The notes under the pieces were generated by a model, which saw only the letters and a program-made list of their open reading frames with translations, did not search any database and had not been told where the DNA came from. Source: CAXTEJ01 sp964243295 (GTDB lineage: Bacteria; Actinomycetota; Actinomycetes; Actinomycetales; Angustibacteraceae). Taken from it: 64,000 bases of DNA. Made by a program: the position numbers and the translations under genes. Of the stretch, positions 25,339 through 33,528 are shown piece by piece (within the stretch, counting starts at the first letter, position 1; every line of letters begins with the position of its first letter). The stretch lies in the NCBI GenBank assembly GCA_964243295.1, contig CAXTEJ010000002.1, forward strand, positions 62,001-126,000, read 5' to 3'.

Positions 25339-25680
25339 TCACATGGGGACCACCAGCGGGACACCTTTCCAGCGGAGGCTGACAGCCGCACGGTCGCCCC
25401 GATACTCCGGGTCTGAGGGAACGGTGGACGCCACCTGACCCCGGGTAGTGCCGGCGAGCCCGAAGCCGAAGACGCCAGTCGCAGGAACCACTGCGATGGC
25501 AGCAACCGCCACGACAGCCACGCTGATGCACCGCCGACGAGCTCGCCGATCCGCCGCGACACGGACCGTGGAAGCCGGTGGGAGCAGCGGCGGTACGCCG
25601 GCCACCAGCCTCTCGAGGAACTCGTCGACCCGCTGCGGCGCGAGCTCGACGCTCACGTCATCGGTGCGGTCAGATCGCAT
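25339..25680 (-). CDS. Single-pass membrane protein downstream of sigma factor
   Basis: 113 residues: a cytosolic N-terminus (residues ~1-50, ELAPQRVDEFLERLVAGVPP), one transmembrane helix (~52-75, ISVAVVAVAAIAVVPATGVF) and a short outer tail. It resembles neither zinc-type nor RsbW anti-sigma factors, but position and topology fit a membrane partner of the sigma factor. ATG at 25680 overlaps the sigma stop (25670) by 11 bases. The sigma N-terminal frame is open into this gene, so the frameshift has placed both in one long frame. Confidence 0.65.
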   Translation of the reverse strand: MRSDRTDDVSVELAPQRVDEFLERLVAGVPPLLPPASTVRVAADRRARRRCISVAVVAVAAIAVVPATGVFGFGLAGTTRGQVASTVPSDPEYRGDRAAVSLRWKGVPLVVPM

Positions 25681-26205
25681 GCGGAGACCTCTCAGTCGAG
25701 CCGTTAACGTCTGGCAGAGCAGCGTCATCAGCGAGCAGGCGAGCCATGGCTTGGCGGCCCCGACGCAAGCGCGCCTTCGCCGTGCCCACCGGGATCCCGC
25801 ACTCGGCGGCGACCTCCTCGACCGACAAGCCACACAGGCGGTGAAGCACGACGGCTTCTCGCTGCCACGCTCCAGCTGCTGGAAGACGGCCACCAAGAGG
25901 ACGTGGTCGTCGCTTGGCGCCGGCAGCGACTCCGGGCCCCTCAGCAGGTGCAACTTGCTCACCGCCACCCGCGAACGCCGCCACCGAGAGACCGCCAGGC
26001 GGCGTGCCGTCGAACGCACCCACGCCTCCGGGTCCGGGTGGGCGTCGACGTGACCCCAGCGCCGCCACGCCCGCTCATACGCCTCCTGCGCGCAGTCGCG
26101 AGCCTCCTCCAGGTCACCGGTCAGCGCATACGTCGCGCGCAGCACCCGCTGACTAGTGGCTAGGTAGAAGTCGTCGAACGAAGCCGCCTCGCTCACTGCC
26201 CTCAC
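25670..26205 (-). pseudogene. SigE-like ECF sigma factor with a frameshift
   Basis: From GTG 26205, region 2 reads ASFDDFYLATSQRVLRATYA and EEARDCAQEAYERAWRRW, continuing to FQQLERGSEK at about 25860. Region 4 is in another frame: WQREAVVLHRLCGLSVEEVA and GIPVGTAKARLRRGRQAM, ending at 25670. The shift lies near 25870-25876, and no slippery heptamer is evident, so an indel (real or sequencing) is more likely than programmed shifting. Together the two parts give a normal ~178-residue ECF sigma. It is mirrored by an intact sigma/membrane pair on the other strand. Confidence 0.75.
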
Positions 26206-26581
26206 CAGACCACCCCCCTCGACAACCCCTGACACCTACTACTACGCGTACCCGCGACGTCAGGACGCCGTCACGTTAGTCACAAGCCCTACTCGCCAGC
26301 CGGATCGTACGAGCGGCAGGCAGCCCCACCCATCCTGCTCGCCGGTACGTGGCAATAGCCGGCCGGCCAGCGGCGACATGGCAAACCGTCCCGTAGCCGA
26401 ACGTCTACCGGGACGCTTCGGTTGAAGGCCTTCCGATCCCGAGGTGTAGCCGTGCCCCTGGCCATGGACTAGGGGACACCCGCTCGAAGAGTCTTTGGAC
26501 ATATCCGGCCGGTTCAGTCGTGCCGATGGACTGGTTGGCGCCTGCCTGCAACCGCGCGAGCTTGTGCGGACACTGGTAGGT
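26206..26581. other. Gap between two divergent sigma-factor modules
   Basis: 376 bases without a clear gene. It should hold promoters of both modules and contains one 27-bp island element at 26388-26414. No palindrome other than that element stands out. Confidence 0.5.
26388..26414 (+). repeat. 27-bp island element, copy c
   Basis: The best hairpin of the family: GTCCCGTAG pairs with CTACCGGGAC with one bulged base, the loop being CCGAACGT. Confidence 0.65.
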
Positions 26582-27166
26582 GTGACCAGCGAAGACGCGC
26601 TGTGGGCGCGTGGGCAGAAGGGTGACGCCGACGCGTTCGCTGCGCTCTTCGACATGCACCACCCTCGGGTCTACGGGCGCGCGCTACGCCTGCTGAGTGA
26701 CCACACCGACGCCGAAGACGTCACAGCCGCAGCGTTCCTCGAACTGTGGCGTCGACGCTCCGTCGTCCGCGTCGTCGACGGGTCCGTGTTGCCCTGGCTG
26801 CTGGTGACCACAACGAACCTGACCCGAAACAGCCAGCGCGGCACCCGGCGCTACCGCCGGCTCCTGGCCTCCCTAACCCGCGAGGCACCGACGGCCCACG
26901 GCGCCGACGTAGCACTCGAGGAAGCCGCTTTGGCTGACGGTGAGCTCGCGACCGCGCTGCGCGGGCTTCCGGCCCGCGACGCGCACCTGGTGACCCTGGT
27001 TGCACTGGAGGACCTGAGCGTCGCCGACGCCGCCGCCGTGCTCGGCATGACTACCTCCGCGGCGAAGTCACGCCTGCACCGGTCCCGCGCACGCCTGCGC
27101 CAAGCACTCGCCGAGCACCCGGCAGCCCTGCGTCAACTAGCAGCAGCAGAAGGAGCGACCCCGTGA
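26582..27166 (+). CDS. ECF-type RNA polymerase sigma factor
   Basis: 194 residues. Region 2 contains HPRVYGRALRLLSDHTDAED and TAAAFLELWRRRSVV; region 4 contains LPARDAHLVTLVALEDLSVA and AVLGMTTSAAKSRLHRSRAR. GTG at 26582 has no Shine-Dalgarno sequence; an in-frame TTG at 26495 is less likely. The stop overlaps the next start as GTGA, so the pair is coupled. This is one of two sigma/membrane-protein pairs that face away from each other. The regulated promoters are not visible. Confidence 0.85.
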   Translation: MTSEDALWARGQKGDADAFAALFDMHHPRVYGRALRLLSDHTDAEDVTAAAFLELWRRRSVVRVVDGSVLPWLLVTTTNLTRNSQRGTRRYRRLLASLTREAPTAHGADVALEEAALADGELATALRGLPARDAHLVTLVALEDLSVADAAAVLGMTTSAAKSRLHRSRARLRQALAEHPAALRQLAAAEGATP

Positions 27167-27882
27167 CCGACGCCCGCATGGACCCCGCGTTCCGCGACGC
27201 GCTACGCAGCGAGCTCGTCCGTCAGGTGACCGGCTACCGACGCCCTTGGTTCCGGCGGTCGTGGTTGGTCGCGGGCCCGCTCGCTCTCGCCGCCGTCGCC
27301 GGCGGCGGTGCCGCGGTCGCGACCGACCTGATCGTTCTGCCCGGCACGGACCACGTACGCGCCCTGGCTCCCGCCGTCGACACCGTGCGGACCGGCACCG
27401 CCAGCATCGAACTCGGCCCTCGGCCCGTGGGCAGCACCCACGTCGAGGTGGCGCTGACCTGCCAGACGCCCGGCACCTTCACTTTCGCTGACGGCGCCGG
27501 GATGACCTGCGACCACGCCGGCGGCAGGACCAAGTACAGCTTGGCGATGCAGCCCGGGCAAACCCGCACGACGATCAGGGCTTCGTCCGATGCGCGCTGG
27601 TCCATCACTACGACATACGTGCAGCGCCAACCTACCGACTGGGCAACCAACGCCTCCGGCGAGACCTACGGCGTAGTTACAGGTCAAGACGAACCGGACC
27701 TCATCGCGGTCATCGCCACCAACGGCCAGCAGGGCTACGCACGCGCCGACAGCCTGAGCGCAGGCCTTCCGACAAACCCGGCGAACGCTGTGCGCAACCA
27801 GACCGAGCGGCAGAGCTCGAGAACGGTGCCGGTCTATAAGCCCGACGGCCGCACCGTCATCGGAGAGTTCCGCATCGGATAG
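27163..27882 (+). CDS. Membrane-anchored partner of the ECF sigma factor
   Basis: 239 residues: a cytosolic N-terminus (~1-32), one transmembrane helix (~33-55, SWLVAGPLALAAVAGGGAAV) and a large extracytoplasmic domain with two cysteines (LTCQTPGTF, MTCDHAGG) that may form a disulfide. The GTG overlaps the sigma stop. The cytosolic part (PAFRDALRSELVRQV) resembles the N-terminus of other small sigma-linked membrane proteins, so it may be an anti-sigma factor (inference). The analogous protein of the opposite module has only a short outer tail. Confidence 0.65.
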   Translation: MTDARMDPAFRDALRSELVRQVTGYRRPWFRRSWLVAGPLALAAVAGGGAAVATDLIVLPGTDHVRALAPAVDTVRTGTASIELGPRPVGSTHVEVALTCQTPGTFTFADGAGMTCDHAGGRTKYSLAMQPGQTRTTIRASSDARWSITTTYVQRQPTDWATNASGETYGVVTGQDEPDLIAVIATNGQQGYARADSLSAGLPTNPANAVRNQTERQSSRTVPVYKPDGRTVIGEFRIG

Positions 27883-27979
27883 TGCCTGCCGAGCCACTGC
27901 CCTCGGGCGGTCGCCCGCGTACCGGACGCCCTGGGGACGGACGCCGACCGCCGGTTGCGCCGTCCCACTGACGGAAGGG

Positions 27980-28023
27980 CTGCCGGGACACATGCCTGGG
28001 TCGCTGGGGCCTGCCTGGCGAAC
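27980..28023 (+). repeat. 45-bp direct repeat, left copy
   Basis: Begins CTGCCGGGACACATGC and ends TGGCGAAC. It matches 28855-28900 over its full length apart from four one-base indels. The two copies flank the hydrolase gene. Confidence 0.8.
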
Positions 28024-28075
28024 CGCTCGAACGCTAGGCAAGCCTGAGTGAGCGGTGAGTGAGGTAACGGGCCGG

Positions 28076-28780
28076 TCAGAGCAGTTCACGGCAGACGTTG
28101 GTGCATGTCTCGCGCCACACCTTCGGGTCTGTAGCCCAGAAGTCGTGAGGTACGCCGGGCACGATTAGAAAGGCCCCATCTGCGACCACGTTGGCGAGTT
28201 GTTCCAACGGCCAACTCGGCCGGATGTCATTGCCGGCTGCAACGAACCTCATCGGAACGGGGCTGTCCGCGAGGGCGCGCCACAGTTTGGGATGGTGGAT
28301 CCAGTCCGGGAAGGATCCCCAGAGCGCGGTATGCACGTCGGGGACCCAGTCGATGTCGATCGCGACTTCGGAAGCCTTGCCGGCCTCGTAGGCCGCCGAC
28401 CACTCTCGGTCGCGGTGCAGTCCGTGACCCGCGATGCCGACCACTCCCCGAAGGCTCTGGGGATGATCGAGGGCGTAGCGGACCGCGAGGTCCGACCCCC
28501 ACGAGTGCCCGAGAACGATCCACTCGGGGACATCGACGGCTTGGCGGACGGTCTCCAGGTCCTCGATCGCCTGGGGCATATCGTGCGGCCCACCGCCTGA
28601 TCGCGAGACGCCCCGCGGATCGGGGAACCAGCTTCGGAAACCGATCGGGGCCAAAGACTCGTCCGCGAGGTAGTGCACACAACCGGGACCGCCGGACAAG
28701 AGCAGCACGTCGGGGCCAGACCCGTGTCCTGCCACATGCAGACGGACACGATCGGGCGCAGTAACAAAGATGGACTCCAC
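28076..28780 (-). CDS. Alpha/beta hydrolase, proline-iminopeptidase-like
   Basis: 234 residues. It has the oxyanion motif LLSGGPGCVHYLADES (GGPG as in prolyl aminopeptidases), a nucleophile elbow LGHSWGSDLA, and a late PGVPHDFW histidine. It is shorter than typical ~300-residue iminopeptidases because the cap is small. GTG at 28780 is used. The gene stands alone between two direct repeats of about 45 bp, and its base composition is less GC-rich than the core genome, consistent with acquisition. The substrate is unknown. Confidence 0.82.
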   Translation of the reverse strand: MESIFVTAPDRVRLHVAGHGSGPDVLLLSGGPGCVHYLADESLAPIGFRSWFPDPRGVSRSGGGPHDMPQAIEDLETVRQAVDVPEWIVLGHSWGSDLAVRYALDHPQSLRGVVGIAGHGLHRDREWSAAYEAGKASEVAIDIDWVPDVHTALWGSFPDWIHHPKLWRALADSPVPMRFVAAGNDIRPSWPLEQLANVVADGAFLIVPGVPHDFWATDPKVWRETCTNVCRELL

Positions 28781-28854
28781 CGCATCATTCTGGCCACGCG
28801 AGTGAGCTTGTCGTGACCGGTAGCCGCTGGGTGGCTGTCCCGCACTACGAGAGT

Positions 28855-28900
28855 CTGCCGGGACACATGCTCTGGTCGCTGGGGACCTGCCTTGGCGAAC
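28855..28900 (+). repeat. 45-bp direct repeat, right copy
   Basis: Partner of 27980-28023. Just upstream TGTCCCG pairs with CGGGACA inside the repeat, so a hairpin is possible. Confidence 0.8.
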
Positions 28901-28939
28901 GCCGAGCCGTGGCGACCCCGTCGCGGCGAAGATGGTGGC

Positions 28940-29458
28940 GTGACGTCCGGTGAGGTAGCGACGAGCCGTCCCGTCGTGGTGCTCCTTTGTGGGGTGGCGG
29001 GCTCGGGCAAGACGACCTACGCCCAGCAGCTCGAGACCGAGGGCTACGTCCGGCTATCCGTAGACGAAGAGGTCTGGTCGCGGTTCGGCCGCTATGGCAT
29101 CGACTACGACCCTGCCGACTACCCGCAGCTTTCGGCGGCTGCCGAGGATGTCCTGCGGGAGCGGCTCATCACATTGATCCGTCAAAACCGCGACGTCGTC
29201 GTCGACTTCAGCCTCTGGCAGCGCGTCAGCAGGGACCGCTACAAGCGGCTCGTCGAGTCGAACGGCGGGACCTGGCGACTGATCCACCTCAAGGTCGACC
29301 CTGCGGTGCTGCGCCAGCGCCTGGACGGCCGCGCCGCCCGCTTCGATGCGAACGCCGCGTTCCCGATCACACAGGACATCCTCGCCGCCTACCTCGACGG
29401 CTTCGAAGAGCCCCAGGGCGAAGGCGAGGACGTCAAGCCCTCCGGCAACTTGTCGTAG
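28940..29458 (+). CDS. P-loop kinase (AAA/zeta-like small-molecule kinase family)
   Basis: 172 residues with Walker A LLCGVAGSGKTTYAQQ near residue 15, an acidic LSVDEEVWSRFG, a DFSLWQRVSRDRY segment and a lid-like ALRQRLDGR-type arginine region (VLRQRLDGRAARFD). Members of this group are cited as ATP-binding or antibiotic-phosphotransferase-like proteins; the substrate here is unknown. GTG at 28940 gives a conserved-looking start, with weak Shine-Dalgarno. It is intact, unlike the related gene at 30424. Confidence 0.75.
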   Translation: MTSGEVATSRPVVVLLCGVAGSGKTTYAQQLETEGYVRLSVDEEVWSRFGRYGIDYDPADYPQLSAAAEDVLRERLITLIRQNRDVVVDFSLWQRVSRDRYKRLVESNGGTWRLIHLKVDPAVLRQRLDGRAARFDANAAFPITQDILAAYLDGFEEPQGEGEDVKPSGNLS

Positions 29459-29514
29459 CACCGCTGGGAACGACCAGCGGGACGCTTACCCAGCTCTCCT
29501 CTCGGTCCTCCCTG

Positions 29515-30322
29515 CTACGCAAGACCCTGCCCTGGGCGGCCCTCCGGAGCACGGCGCGTGCCGTCCCCCACCAGCCAGCACAGCAGATCGTGCACGTCCC
29601 TTCCGCGCTGCTCGGCGTTCGCGTGAAGGGTCGGAGATGCCGGATCCTCGCGCAGCCGCAGCGACTCAAGAGCGATCGTCGCAAATCGAGGGTCGAGGTG
29701 ATCGAGCACGTAGTGACCGCCGCCGCTCTTCGACGTCAGCTCGCCCGTGCGCAGATGGTGCAGCCGCGCGGCTCCGAGCCCCAGCCACGCCACGGCGCCG
29801 TCGTTCACGCCGACCTGGCGCGCTCCAGCAGCTTCGACCTGCTCGCTAAGGCCGCGCCAGTACGTGTCGAGGTTGCCGTGGGTGAAGTCGAGCAGAGCAG
29901 GCAGGTCCGTGTGGACCGTAGGCACGTCGCCCGGCGATCCCCCGCTCGGCCAGCTCGTGCCAGGTGACCACGTTGATGTCGACGGTCCCAACCGGTTAGA
30001 ACACGCCCTCGAAGAAGGCGGGACGGTACTTCGACATATCGGGAGGACCAGCGACGTCAGCAGCAGTGGCATGAAAGCCGTCGAACGTGGGTGACGCGAC
30101 GCGCTCGAGCGTCACATCGTGGGCCCGCCGCCGCAGCTCGAGGTCACGCCCGTTCGGCACCTCGTCCACACCCCGACGAAGTCGACGTCGCTGCCGGGGA
30201 AGAAATTCGTTCCGGCACAGCGACCCGTGCAACAGCAGTGCCGTCAGCCGTCCGGGTAGCCGGTCGTCGACCTCCTCGAGGAACACCGACGTGAGCGCGG
30301 ACACAGGCGGGGGCACGGTCAT
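29515..30322 (-). pseudogene. Aminoglycoside-nucleotidyltransferase-like gene, frameshifted and interrupted
   Basis: ATG 30322 reads LTALLLHGSLCRNEF; the catalytic continuation FFPGSDVDFVGVW is one frame over because of an extra T near 30208. Reading returns to EVPNGRDLELRRRAHDVTLE and reaches PAFFEGVF, where TAA (about 30000) stands in place of a Glu codon. The same frame goes on as PVGTVDINVVTWHELAERGI, and after another shift the C-terminal helical domain reads ALLDFTHGNLDTYWRGLSEQ and HHLRTGELTSKSGGGHYVL. The architecture matches DUF4111/ANT-type nucleotidyltransferases. At least three disabling changes make it a pseudogene. Confidence 0.75.
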
Positions 30323-30423
30323 GCCGGGACCGCAACTAGTCTGCGGCGCAACGCCAGTCTCACAACGGAGCGCAGTCAGGCCTGCCGCTTCGAGACGGTC
30401 TCGTAGACGCTGGAGTCCGGTAC

Positions 30424-30929
30424 CTACCCGTTCGTGGCGGTAACGCGGCCGAGTATGTCGTCTACCACGCAGGCGAGCGGCCGTGTGGCGTCGATGCGCA
30501 TGCCCTCCGGTGTGTCCTCCCCGGTGCGGTGCAGGCGGAGGACAAGCTCGCGTTCCGGTGGCTTCGAACCCCACTCGTCGTCAGTTCGTTGGTCTAGCCG
30601 CTCAAGGAGCGTCGGCATGTCGATCTCGAGAACGAACACGCCGTTGAAGAGGCCGAGGAACGCAGTGAAGTTCCTGCTCCGCCGCACAAGAAGGTCACTT
30701 CCGTGTCGTGACGAGCCGTAAGCTCCTCGACGGCAGCCACGCGCCAGACATGGTGCTCGTGCCCCTGACCGTCGGTCGGGCTACCGGTCTCGGGGTCGCC
30801 CTGATAGGCGAGTTCCGTATCGCCGTTGACGGCGTGGTGGCCGCGCCGCCTCAACTCCCGGCACACAGCTGTCTTGCCGCTGCACGAGATGCCCTCGACG
30901 AGGTAGTTGCGCCGGCCCACGGTGCGCAC
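30424..30929 (-). pseudogene. P-loop AAA kinase gene with one frameshift
   Basis: From GTG 30929 the frame reads NYLVEGISCSGKTAVCRELR (Walker A) to HDTEVTFLCGG. The continuation SRNFTAFLGLFNGVFVLEID, then LLERLDQRTDDEWGSKPPER, is in another frame. The two join at about 30682, where one base is missing in CGGCGGAGCAGG. Restored, the protein would be ~168 residues, a nucleotide- or antibiotic-kinase-like ATPase related to the gene at 28940. The single indel could also be a sequencing error. Confidence 0.65.
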
Positions 30930-30979
30930 GCTAGTGCCCGCGACCCATAACGTGCCTGACCCGCAGTCGAAGCGCTGAC

Positions 30980-31006
30980 GTCCCGATAGCCGACTCTCTA
31001 CGGGGA
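30980..31006 (+). repeat. 27-bp island element, copy d
   Basis: GTCCCGATAGCCGACTCT followed by CTACGGGGA. It lies near the right edge of the island, before the fumC 3' end. Confidence 0.6.
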
Positions 31007-31144
31007 GCACCGCAGGTCAAGGGCGCCGCCGCTGCCCGAGCATCCCCATAGCCTCGCCGCATTGCGAGTCCCGGACAGGTGCGCCGTACGGGACACAGCG
31101 AGCCGAGCGGTCCGGGATCGCATGATCACGGGGAAGGGCGGGCG

Positions 31145-32548
31145 TCAGGACGGGCGGGTCATCGACAGCACGTCGAGCGCGGCGTCCAGCTGGTCGAGCG
31201 AGAGCTCGCCGCGGTCGACGAAGCCGAGGTCGAGCACGGTCTGGCGGATCGTCGTCCGGTCGGCGACGGCCTTCTTGGCGACCTTGGCCGCGGCCTCGTA
31301 GCCGATGTGGCGGTTGAGCGGGGTGACGACGGACGGCGAGCTCTCGGCGAGCGTGCGGCAGCGGTCCACGTCGGCGACCAGCCCGTCGACGCAGCGGTCG
31401 GCGAGCAGCCGGCCGGCGGCGGCGAGCATGCGGGTCGACTCGAGGATGGCGCGGCCCATCACCGGCATCATGACGTTGAGCTCGAACGAGCCCGAGGCGC
31501 CCGCGAACGTGACGGTCGCGTCGTTGCCGATCACCTGGGCGCAGACCATGAGCGTGGCCTCGGGGATAACCGGGTTGACCTTGCCGGGCATGATGCTCGA
31601 CCCGGGCTGCAGGTCGGGCAGCTGCAGCTCACCGAGGCCGGTGAGCGGGCCCGAGCCCATCCAGCGCAGGTCGTTGCAGATCTTGACCAGCGACACCGCG
31701 ACCGTCTTCAGCTGGCCGCTGAGCTCGACGAGCGCGTCGCGGGCACCCTGCGCCTCGAAGTGGTCGCGGGCCTCGGTGAGCGGCAGGCCGGTCGACGCCG
31801 CGAGGTCGGCGATGACGCCGGCGGCGAACCCGCGCGGGGTGTTGATGCCCGTGCCGACGGCCGTGCCGCCCAGTGGCAGCTCGGCCACGCGGGGCAGCGT
31901 CGACTGCAGCCGCTCGATGCCGTAGCGCAGCTGCGCGGCGTAGCCGCCGAGCTCCTGACCGAGGGTGACGGGAGTCGCGTCCATCAGGTGCGTGCGGCCG
32001 GCCTTGACGACGCCGGAGAACTCGGTCGCCTTGCGCTCCAGCGAGGTCGCGAGGTGGTCGAGCGCGGGCACGAGCGTGCTCACGACGCTGTCGGCGGCCG
32101 CGAGGTGCAGCGACGTCGGGAAGGTGTCGTTGCTCGACTGCGAGGCGTTGACGTGGTCGTTGGGGTGCACCGGCCGGCCGAGCCGCCGGCTCGCGAGCGT
32201 GGCGACGACCTCGTTGACGTTCATGTTCGTCGAGGTGCCCGACCCGGTCTGGAAGACGTCGATCGGGAACTGGTCGTCGTAGCGGCCGCTCAGCACGTCG
32301 TCGGCGGCGTCGGCCACGGCCTGCGCGACGTCCTCGGGCAGCACCCCGAGCCGGGCGTTGACGCGGGCCGCGGCGCCCTTGATGCGGGCGTGCGCGTGCA
32401 CCTGCGCCAGCTCGACCCGCGTGCCCGAGATGGGGAAGTTCTCGACCGCCCGCTGGGTCTGCGCCTGGTAGAGCGCGGACGCCGGCACGCGCACCTCGCC
32501 CATGGTGTCGTGCTCGATGCGGTAGTCGCTGCTCGTCTGCTCGCTCAT
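31145..32548 (-). CDS. fumC: Class II fumarate hydratase
   Basis: Interconverts fumarate and malate in the TCA cycle. 467 residues with the class II signature GSSIMPGKVNP, the upstream TGSGTSTNMNVNEV and ASQSSNDTFPT substrate-binding segments, and AGRTHLMDATPVTLGQE carrying the catalytic His. ATG at 32548 is preferred; a weak -10-like CACGAT stands six bases upstream. It marks the return to GC-rich core sequence right of the accessory island. The FNT channel gene ends upstream on the same strand, 42 bases away. Confidence 0.95.
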   Translation of the reverse strand: MSEQTSSDYRIEHDTMGEVRVPASALYQAQTQRAVENFPISGTRVELAQVHAHARIKGAAARVNARLGVLPEDVAQAVADAADDVLSGRYDDQFPIDVFQTGSGTSTNMNVNEVVATLASRRLGRPVHPNDHVNASQSSNDTFPTSLHLAAADSVVSTLVPALDHLATSLERKATEFSGVVKAGRTHLMDATPVTLGQELGGYAAQLRYGIERLQSTLPRVAELPLGGTAVGTGINTPRGFAAGVIADLAASTGLPLTEARDHFEAQGARDALVELSGQLKTVAVSLVKICNDLRWMGSGPLTGLGELQLPDLQPGSSIMPGKVNPVIPEATLMVCAQVIGNDATVTFAGASGSFELNVMMPVMGRAILESTRMLAAAGRLLADRCVDGLVADVDRCRTLAESSPSVVTPLNRHIGYEAAAKVAKKAVADRTTIRQTVLDLGFVDRGELSLDQLDAALDVLSMTRPS

Positions 32549-32590
32549 GCGTCCATCGTGCCCGAGCGCGACCGGCAGGCGCACGGCCGG

Positions 32591-33403
32591 TCAGCGCCCG
32601 TTGTTCGCGCGCTCCTCGGCGACCTTGTGCGGCACCCGCAGCAGCCGGATCGCGGTGACCAGCACCGTCCCGCCCACGAGGTTGCCCAGCACCGCCCACA
32701 CCAGGGCGGCCAGCCAGTCGGCGTACCCGAACGGCGCGCCGGCGATCAGCGCCGTGAACATCAGGATCGAGTCGAGGACGGAGTGGAACAGCTGGCCGCC
32801 CGCGAGCAGCGCGCCGAACAGGATCGACGGCACGAGCTTGACGCCGGTGCTGTCGGTGCCGTTCTGCATGCGGGTCATCAACGTGATGACGGCGCCCGCC
32901 AGCACCGCGAGCGCGAACGAGCGGGTCGTCCAGCCGAGCGTGGCGTAGTGGGTGCCGGCCTCGACCGCGGTCGGCGCGAGGTCGGGCCGGGCCTGCACGA
33001 TGAGCCAGGCCATGACCCACCCGCCGGCCAGGTTGGTGACCAGCGTGACGAACCACAGCCGGGACAGCGCCGCGAGGGTGGCCCGCTTCGCGACCACGGC
33101 AACCACCGGCACCAGGAAGTTCTCGGTGAACAGCTCGCTCTTGGCCAGCAGCAGCGCCACGAACCCGATCGAGAAGGCCAGCCCGGCAAGCAGGTTGCTG
33201 CCGGTGCGCTCGAGCACCAGCAGATAGGCGAGCACGCCGGTCGCGACGTCGATGCCGCCCAGCAGCCCGGTGCCGAGCAGCGCCGGCAGCGGCCGCTTGA
33301 GCCGGTCGTCACCCTCCTCCACCAGCCGGTCGAAGGCCTCCTCGACCTCGGCCTCCGGGCGCTCGGGGCGTGCGGAGGTGGTGGGGTCCAGGGAGTTGCT
33401 CAC
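32591..33403 (-). CDS. Formate/nitrite transporter (FNT) family channel
   Basis: 270 residues with six membrane helices. The segments SELFTENFLVPV, LVTNLAGGWVMAWL and GGQLFHSVLDSILMF align with FNT pore elements, the last holding the central histidine. The acidic N-terminal extension (EVEEAFDRLVEEGDDRLKRP) is typical of YfdC-like members. It should conduct small monovalent anions or acids such as formate, nitrite or acetate. GTG at 33403 is the start. It may be cotranscribed with fumC. Confidence 0.85.
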   Translation of the reverse strand: MSNSLDPTTSARPERPEAEVEEAFDRLVEEGDDRLKRPLPALLGTGLLGGIDVATGVLAYLLVLERTGSNLLAGLAFSIGFVALLLAKSELFTENFLVPVVAVVAKRATLAALSRLWFVTLVTNLAGGWVMAWLIVQARPDLAPTAVEAGTHYATLGWTTRSFALAVLAGAVITLMTRMQNGTDSTGVKLVPSILFGALLAGGQLFHSVLDSILMFTALIAGAPFGYADWLAALVWAVLGNLVGGTVLVTAIRLLRVPHKVAEERANNGR

Positions 33404-33528
33404 CCCGGGGGGCTACCCGTGGGCGGCGGCGGCACGCGCCGGCTCACCCGCTCGACCCGCTGTCGCGGTACCTTCGCCCGCGACGGCGAGCCGCCCGGCC
33501 GACGTCCGATCACGCTGACGGAGGTCCG

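Noticed and set aside
29515..30990. Intact ORFs on the + strand across the two pseudogenes
   Set aside because: They show no protein motifs, whereas the minus strand carries clear nucleotidyltransferase and kinase motifs in broken frames.
25155..31006. The 27-bp elements as a CRISPR remnant
   Set aside because: Spacing is irregular (about 0.1 to 4.6 kb), genes lie between them, and no cas genes are seen.
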